From NCBI GenBank assembly GCA_963669155.1, contig OZ022583.1, positions 4,850,658 through 4,914,657 on the forward strand: a stretch of DNA of 64,000 bases, given 5' to 3'. Of this stretch, positions 15,001-24,000 are shown in pieces (within the stretch, counting starts at the first letter, position 1; each line of letters opens with the position of its first letter). The stretch is from Arbacia lixula (lineage: Eukaryota; Echinodermata; Echinoidea; Arbacioida; Arbaciidae). Under the pieces are notes generated by a model. It was not told the origin of the DNA, searched no databases, and saw only the letters and a list, made by a program, of their open reading frames with translations. The position numbers and the translations under genes are program-made.

Positions 15001-18000
15001 TTGTTGTCCCTAGAATCACATGCAGTATACAATATAATTGATTAATCCTTGATCATTCCTTTTTCCCCTCAGTACCCTACACATTGACGCTGTCCCAGGC
15101 CTCCTCCTCTTCCCTCATCCTCACCTGGACCGTCGACCAGACAGTCATCACCGTCATCGTTCAGTTCAGACTCCAGGGAGACACTGCCTGGTCAAACAGC
15201 TCATCTATCGATGCCCTGCGACAGACCTTCATCCTGGCAGACCTGCTGCCCTCTCAGTCCTACGAGGTCAGGCTGGTTCTGGGGGGTGCAGCCTTCTACA
15301 CGAGGTCTGACATTGTCACATACGATACCTGTGCATCGGGATTCCAGGGTCCAGCATGTGATACAGGTAAATAAATGGTGTACTTACAGTTACCCTTTAA
15401 AGAACCCTATCCCTGTACTGTAACCTGAGCCCAATTATTAAACCTTACGGTAACTTTAAAATCTTGATTTATGCTCATTGGGGTTCCAGGTTGCAGCATG
15501 TGATGTGGGTGAATATATGGTGTCCTTAGAGATATAAGTGAAATGCCCTATCCCTAACCTCTAGTCTGAGCCAATTTATCAACCATTACCATAACTCCTA
15601 AATTGTGGATTGTGCTCAGTTGCTTCTTTGATTAATATTGCTTGGTATATCTATGAAGTGCTGATAATGAATTCAATGAATGCTATGGAAATATTTCAGT
15701 CCTTTTATGGGAGAGTCGTAACATGCCAGTTGAGAGAACACAGTCAAATCTCTCTTGAAAGTCTTCTCCAATATAGTTAGATACATTAGAAATATATGTA
15801 ATTATTTAAGTGTCAGTTACCTGATCTATGTTTACATCTTCACCAGATTACAGCCACCAGTGCAATATTTGAGACTAAGTGCATGCTACTCACGTTGGAA
15901 GGGTATATGCAACTTCATGCAACAGCACTGATTCCAATATTTTTTCTACTGACTTGTTTTTCATAGGATGAGCACGCCATCCTTACTACTGCGTGTATGC
16001 CTAAAATATTGAAATTACCCCAGAAAGCCGTTACATTTAATCTAGCCAAATTTTCCTTACAGCAGACCACTGAATATTAACAAGTCAGAATGAATTAGAT
16101 CATCAGGTATTTATTACATGTACTATGTTATCATGTCTTTTCCATTGACCAGAAATGGTCTGGTGGTTAAGCCATGCCCAATTAGCAGTATGCAGGGTCA
16201 AATCCCTTTGGTTTCAAGAGCATATTATCGTTACTATTAAGTGCATGCCTAAAATGTATATCCGCAGCTATATTTCTATCTGAGCATCAGAGCATGCTAC
16301 CTACAGACCTAAATCATGAGAATCTATGTGACCTAGTGCAACAAGACTTATTGCGGTTTTTTCCAATCCTCTCCAGATTACAGCATTATCAGCGCCTCCA
16401 ACTTCAACCTGCTCTACGCAACCAGTGCCAGCCTGGAGTTTGAGTGGACACTGCCCTCAGTGCTGGCTATAGAAGGGCTGCGGCTCCAGTACCGCCAGTC
16501 CTCTGGGGAGCCCTGGAGCAATGGCACCATCCTCAGTCCCATAGCCTTCACAGACATCCTGCAGAACCTGGCTGAGTTCACCCGGTATCAGGTACGGGTC
16601 ATCATCGAGGTGTCGGTCGGTGATTCGGCGACCAGCGCAGTGCTGGAGGTGGTGACATGCGCTGGGGGGACTGCAGGCCTCAACTGTGCCGGAGGTAGGA
16701 GAGTGTGTTGATTTGAGGGTGCTGACTGCAGATGGTGCAACATACTGACTAAATACACGTTTCTATTCCACACTTCTGCCACTGCTCTGCATTCATATTC
16801 ACATCAGTGGATACTGGAGGCAGTGCTCATAAAAAAAGTAACAACTGGCATGTGATTAAGTGTATACAGTCGAACAAAGACCACTGTATATGATAATCTG
16901 AATCCCTTCAGAGCAGTTCTTGAATAATTGCACTTATCTTTAACTCCTATCTGTAAAAAAACCACCACTTCATATTTTCCATTGGGTTGTCTAATAGACA
17001 GGACTGTAAAAAGTCTATATGATGCTCATAATTTCTCATGAGCTAAGAGCAGCCTAAAGTAAAAAATATTATATGATATATTGTTTAATATTGCTATACT
17101 TTCTACTGTCTATATCATATGAATATGTACATGTATTAATGTCAATCTACACTTGTGATAATTGGCATTACGGCTATGCTGGTGGAAGGATAATTTCCCA
17201 ATATCATTGTGGATAATATACTCATTCATTCATTCATTCATTCCTTTTCTCAGACGTGCCAGTGGACAGTGTTGTGGACACTGTGGGCAGTGACTCTGTA
17301 ATCGTAACCTGGGTGACGTACGTTGACATCGAGCTGGTAGCTATCCAGTACCGTATCCAGCAGGATCGGGTGGAACGGGCCACTGTCACGCAGGACGGTT
17401 GGATCGAGGAGGACCCCGTGCCTGCTGACCGGGGCTTGTACAACCTGGACGGCCTGACCCCTGGACAGACCTATGACTACCGCCTCAAGCTGATCAACGG
17501 CTCGCAGGAGGACTTCGGAGAGACCAATGAGGTCTCCCTGTGCCCTGAAGGCTTCCAAGGAGCCAACTGTGAAATCAGTGAGTCTGCTATTCACACAACT
17601 TTTAAAAAGGTTTCGAAATGATTGATAAGGAAGTTATTGATAAGGATTATGTGCAATATACATTGTTATTATTGAGACCATCATCATTAAAGACTGACCA
17701 TCGTGAGCTTGTAGATGGCTCTATACAAAATGCAAAAAACATTTGGCACTAATACATGTAGCTTTTACAGATTCTGGGACACTGTATGGAAACGATAAGC
17801 TTTGGTGTGTGTGCAATGTGTAAGGTCCTTTATTAAATATCAGAATTATTAACAGACATATTTACTAATCATCTACTTCCAGACATTTCTAACACTTTTA
17901 TAACTTTGTTGAATGTCATTTCACTACTTAGCGCATCTTAATGATTGGTCTGTGCATTCGTTCTCAAGGATAAACAATACAATACATAATGTTGTGAATG

Positions 18001-21000
18001 TAATAGTGCTGACCATGCACATTTTGTAAAGCACCGTATACAAGCTCCCAATGGTCAGTTTTAATATTTTCTTGTGAACAATGTGCTTGTATGCGAGCAT
18101 ATGTATATTCCTGGTGAAAAATTGCACATGTGGAATGTACCTGATAACTATCACACCCACCATCCATGCACCTCCCAGACTATGCTGCACTTGGAGCCTT
18201 TGACGTCAAGCTGGTAGAGGCCACGGCATCCTCTCTCAACATCACCTGGAAGACCAACGTGACTATCCTGTGGTCCCAGATCCAGTACAAGCTGACCTCC
18301 AATGCTGCCTCGGACGTCTGGTCATCCAGCAACCAGCTCCAGCCCTCTCGGACCAGCGCGGTCCTGTCTGGTCTGGCGGAGAGCGTGGCCTACGATGTCC
18401 GCGTGCTTGTCACCAGGGATGACGGATCATCTACCGTTAGTGACGTGGTGCAGATGAAGACATGCAATGAAGGATTTGAGGGGCTGAATTGTGAGATAGG
18501 TAAGAGATGGTGTGAATTTGATGTACTTAGCCATTACCGTGATGAATTCACTGGATAGTAAAGCAGTATTACATTTATCTGCATAGTGTGATTCAGTGTT
18601 GATCGGTGGTATATTCACTGAAATTAGTTGTTGCTAGGTAGACATTCCTTGGGATTATCATTAGTAACATATTCTTCAACATGCATAAACTTTATGTACA
18701 TGAAGAAAATGGTCTTTTTGTGAATCGTTCTATTTCATATCATTTGTTGCATTGATTTTTATTCTCTGTTATCACAAGTGCCTTTTCATATTGGTAATAG
18801 GGTTACACTACTACTCATGAAAACAGAAACAGACACACTCTAACAACTACATATACCTGCTCCACAAAGCCTTTTGGAGGCAGGGTTATAGGAGGAACAG
18901 TGGTATTCCAGTTTAAAGCCTGTACCGGTATATTGCATGAACATTGCCTTTCATTGCCTCATCTTCTCCACAGAAATCCCCATGACTACTATGAGTACAA
19001 CACCAATAGAGACTAGCACTCCCTCCATGAGCACCCCAGGTACAACTATGGTGCCATCCACAACACCTGTAACCGACACTGTTACCACCATGGAACCTTC
19101 CACCAAGGCAAGCACCATGATGCCATCCACTATGGCAACAACAATGGCACCTGCTACCACTATGGCACCTGCTAGCACCATGGAACCTGCTACCACCATG
19201 GAACCTGCTACCACCATGGCACCGGTGACCACTGCACCACAACCAACCACAGGGGCTACTGAGCCCCCCTCTACCATGGCACCAACCACAATGCCTACAC
19301 CCCTTTACACCATCGAGGCTGTGGGGAAAACTAGTACATCTCTCACCTTTAGCTGGACCTTGGCGCAGAGTGATGTGGCACAGGTAAAGTATTCATCAGG
19401 GCTTGTAATTCTCTGCAAAGGGGTAATAAGGCCCCTGCAAAATATAAACAATCTTACAATGGCATTTTAGGAGGGAGAGAATCTAAAAAAATTGCCTGTA
19501 AATTGTGAAACTAACCTATCAAATCAGCTGCAGTACAAAGAGCAATGGAATTATCGTCCCCATCTCTACCCAAAAGTTCAATTATATTTGATATACAGTG
19601 TTTGTTTGTGTGATGGTGATTGGATTGGATTTGTGATCGATTTTGATCAATCGTAACTCTTCAAAGCACTGGGCCCTGATATAGAGCAGGATTACCAGAG
19701 AGGAGAGAGGGAGAGAAAGAGAGGGGGAGAAAGAAAAGAGAAGGAGAGGGGGAGAGAGAGAGAGATAGAGTGTATCATTCCCACACCAAACGTCATAGTC
19801 ACCCTCATGTTTCCCATCATTCCCTCCTATAAACCCCAGGTCATTGTGGAGTACCAGCCCACTGGTGCCAGCTTCGGCTGGACATCATTCCCTGCATCCT
19901 CCCCAGAGAGGGCGTCCTTCACAATAAGCGACCTGTCACCATCCATTGACTACGACATCAGACTCATGCTCATCTATGATGACACCACCGAAGCCATTGG
20001 AGATGTGGTTATCCTACGGACCTGCCCCACAGGCAAATTGGGTGTTAACTGTGAAATAGGTTAGCATCTTCACTGTGTCATTATCATTTGTTATAGTCAG
20101 CATTTTAATCACTTAATCATTTTTAATTGATGGTAATTATGGTAATTATGCCACAGACATTTTTTAAATATGAGGAAAGTTGATCAACTCCTTCTCTGCC
20201 AGACTCCATACTGCCATATGGGAATGGTGCCTATTGCTAGTGCAAGGAAGCCTCGTTGGTACATATATAGTTAGTGGATTAACTGATTGTAGCCCCCATG
20301 GCAATGGGGGGCAATGAGCTCTTATGATTTGAATTGTTTCCATCATGGTGCCAATCAATTATCATTTTTAATAGTAGAATCATACATCCAACATGGCCAA
20401 TGAAATTTCATATCACATATTACCGAGTTTTGTATCGAATGTGATTCGCCTCTTCCATCCATATCAATGTGTTATATGTTGCTAATATACAGTAGTCTGT
20501 AAGTTTACTTGGTAATCTTCTCAATACCATGCCACGAAGAGCCTGGTGAGTTATAACAAATTTACTGAACCCATGGTAATAAGACGGTTAAATTTCCTGG
20601 ATGTATATCTTCATAGCAGTTTATTTTTTGAGTCCACACCTATTGATGGAATTGACTGAAATATTTGTTATGATGATCGATGCCCAGATGAGGAGTCCCC
20701 ATACCAGGTGCGTTTGGCCCACATCAACAGCATCTCTGCCGTGGCTGAATGGTCCTCGCCCACCTCTGTCACGGATGTGGTCCTGCAGTACCGGACTGAG
20801 AGCGGCCCGGGCCCCTGGACGAACGGCTCCGTGGTGCTGCGCTCCCGGGGCTTCTACGTGCTGACGGGGCTGGAGCGCAACACAGGCTACGAGCTGAGGG
20901 TGGCGTTTGCCGAGCAGCAGATGGTGGAGTTCAGCGATGTGCTGAACATCTCAACCTGCAAGGCAGGGTTCGCTGGGGAGATGTCATGTGATACAGGTAG

Positions 21001-24000
21001 ATGGGCTGCCAAGTTCATACTGATGTCCTGTGTGGGGGGGGGCTCAGCCCAGAGGAAGGCTAAACGCTTCTCTTATTATTATGTAAAAACTAGGAATGAC
21101 CTCTATCCCATGTAAAGCAATGAGTCTCAAAAGTGACAAAAAATGTTAGAAATGTCAAGTCTGTGACACCTGAATTATCGATGCATTATGTGACCATGGT
21201 AGTTTTTCAATTATCATGACTAAGAGTGAGTCTAGATGCTTATATAGCTCTATTTTCTCAGTGTATCTCGCCACCTCAGCTTCCTATTCAACACTGTCCA
21301 TTTTTATGCCTCCGCCACGGAGTGGCCGGAGGCATTATGTTTTCGGGTTGTCCGTCCGTCCGTCCGTCCGTACGTATGTCCGTCCGTCCGTCCGTCCGTA
21401 CGTCCGTCCCGAATCCGTTTAGGCAATATCTTGAGAACCGTGAACCAGATTTGCTTCAAACTTGGTACATGTGTGTATTGCATAAAACCAATGAAGTGTG
21501 TAAAATTGGGGTCAAATCTGATTGAGGTCAAAGGTCAAAGGTCAATGAACATTGTGAAAAATTGCCAAAATTGACCTTTTTCACATTAAATCCAAATCCA
21601 AGGATACAATTCTCATCAAACTTGGTACAAAGATAGATCACTACTTGGAGGTAGACTGGTGACATTTTGGGTAAAATTCCTGAAAGTTTAGAGGTCAAAG
21701 GCCAATGTACTTTGTGAAAAATTGCAAAAATTTGACCTTTTTCACAATAAATCCAAGTCCAAGGATGTAGTTCTCATTAAACATGGTACACGGATGGATC
21801 ATTACTTGGGGATAGACTGATGACATTTTTGGTAAAATTCCTGAAAGGTCAGAGGTCAAAGGTCAATGAACTTTGCCAAAATTGGCTAAAAACTGCCCCA
21901 AACTTTATATTTTTCACAATAAATCCAAATCTAATGGTACATTACCAACTAAACATGGTGCAAAGATGGATCACTACTTAGGGTGAGACTGGTGGCATTT
22001 TTGGTGAAATTTTTCAAAGGTCAGAGGTCAAGGGTCAACGCACTTTGCCAAAAAATTACCTAAAAATTGCCCCCAAAGTGATATTTTTCAAAGTAAATCC
22101 AAGTCCAATGGTACATTACCAACTAAACATGGTGCGAAGATGGATCACTACTTGGGGGTAGACTGATAACATTTTTGGTGAAATTTCTCAAAGGTCAGAG
22201 GTAAAAGGTCAATGCACTTTGCAAAAATTGGCTATTTTTCACATTGAATCCAAATCTAATGATTCAATTTAAACAAACATGGTACAGAGATGTGTCACTT
22301 CCTGAAGGTAGACTGGTGAAAGTTTGGGTAAAATTCCTGAAAGGTCAGAGGTCAAAGGCTTATGAACTTTGCCAAAATGTGCTGAAAATTGCCCCAAAAT
22401 TGATACTTTTTACAATAAATCCCAATCCAATTATGCATTTTAAGAAAACATGGTACAAGAATCACAAGGATACAGGGATGGATTTAGACAGACTGATTAG
22501 ATTGGAAGTCAAAGAAGTAAGAGGTCAAAGGTCAAATGAACATTGCAAAACTTCGCTAAACATAGAAAAACAGAATAAATGGTATTTTCATTTCACATAA
22601 GAACTGGAACATTTCCAACCAAACAAACAGATTTTCTGGAAATAATCTAAATAGAGCTAGCACAGAGGCGGAGGCATATTTATCGACTGCGTGGCAGTCG
22701 AATTGCTCTAGTTACTGCTGTGAAAAAATGGGAATCACCTCGCTTTGACTCTCAATGTGCCAAAAAGTGTCAGAAATGATAAGTCTGTGATGCTTGGTTA
22801 GTAGTGGTTAGATATGGTTAGTAGTGCTTCAATTATCACAACTATTGTTCAACTGTGTCGGCCATGGGTACAGCCAATGAGCACTAACCATTTTATCTGT
22901 TCCCATGGAAGTTATGATCAATTGTTATGAAATCAAAGCTATATGCAACATGGCCCAGACAGCTCGGTATGTTTCTCTTACTGTATAAGCTGTTATTTTC
23001 GCGTACATATATTTTCGCGAATGGCGGCTTCTGCCACATATTCGCGTGTTGTTAAATTCGCGTTCACGTACAGTACTGTAAACGGCGTGAAGGGGAAGTA
23101 TCCTAGACTAGACATACTAATTTTCCCTAGCTGAAAGTGGAATCTACACATCGCGGGAATTGGAATGGGGCCAATTCTAAGCAAGGCTTGGCTGGCCTGG
23201 GCGGCCGGGTCGTGCTCATGCTTAGTAGTCAGTACGTACTACTAGTAGTACATGTGTGTGAGGCATGCGCTGTATGCTGCTGCATTTGTTCGCCATGCGT
23301 GTTAGTACTTAGTATAATCTCGTAATGTTGCAAGTTGATATGAGAATATTTTCGCGCGTTGTTAAATTCGCGTTTGCTCGTTCATTCGCGAAATTCGCGA
23401 AAATAACAGCTTATACAGTATTCTTGTGCTATCACATAGTACACACATATTATGTTCATGTCATGACAGCTTATTTCTTACCCTCTGCTTTGTCATGTTG
23501 TGTCTGCACAGACTACTCAGCCATTGGTGCCTATGACGTAGTGGTGAACATGGCCAGCAGTTCATCCCTAACCATAGCTTGGAGTGTGAGCGTGGAAGCC
23601 GAATGGCACATTGTTCAATACAGGTAATCATAACAACGATAAGTGACATGTGTACAGTTGTTCATATGATGCTTCTAAGCCTATCAGAGAGAGAAGAGAT
23701 AAATATCCTTACTACGGTCATTGGATGCTAAACGTCATTAGATGTGGTCAGAATTCTTTGTGACACATTGTACAATCTAAAGGGATTAGTTTTGCATCAT
23801 GGCAGCCAGTAAGGGGCACTCATTTCATTCTGGGTACCCAATTATACACCTGGGCCCCGTTGCATAAAACTTACCATTAATGGTAACTCTGTCATCAATG
23901 GTAACTACCATGGGAACACCGCTCGAAAGCCAATCAAATTCAAGGTTTCCACAGAAATTGCCATTGATAGCAAAGTTACCATCAATGGCAAGTTTTATGC

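Noticed and set aside
18913-19289. Minus-strand Gly/Cys/His-rich or Val/Gly-rich open frames
   Set aside because: They are antisense of the Thr-rich mucin-like exon and have no supporting features.
21306-22677. CRISPR-like array because of regularly spaced repeats
   Set aside because: The repeats are long, degenerate and of uneven length, and the sequence is eukaryotic; it is a tandemly structured transposable element.
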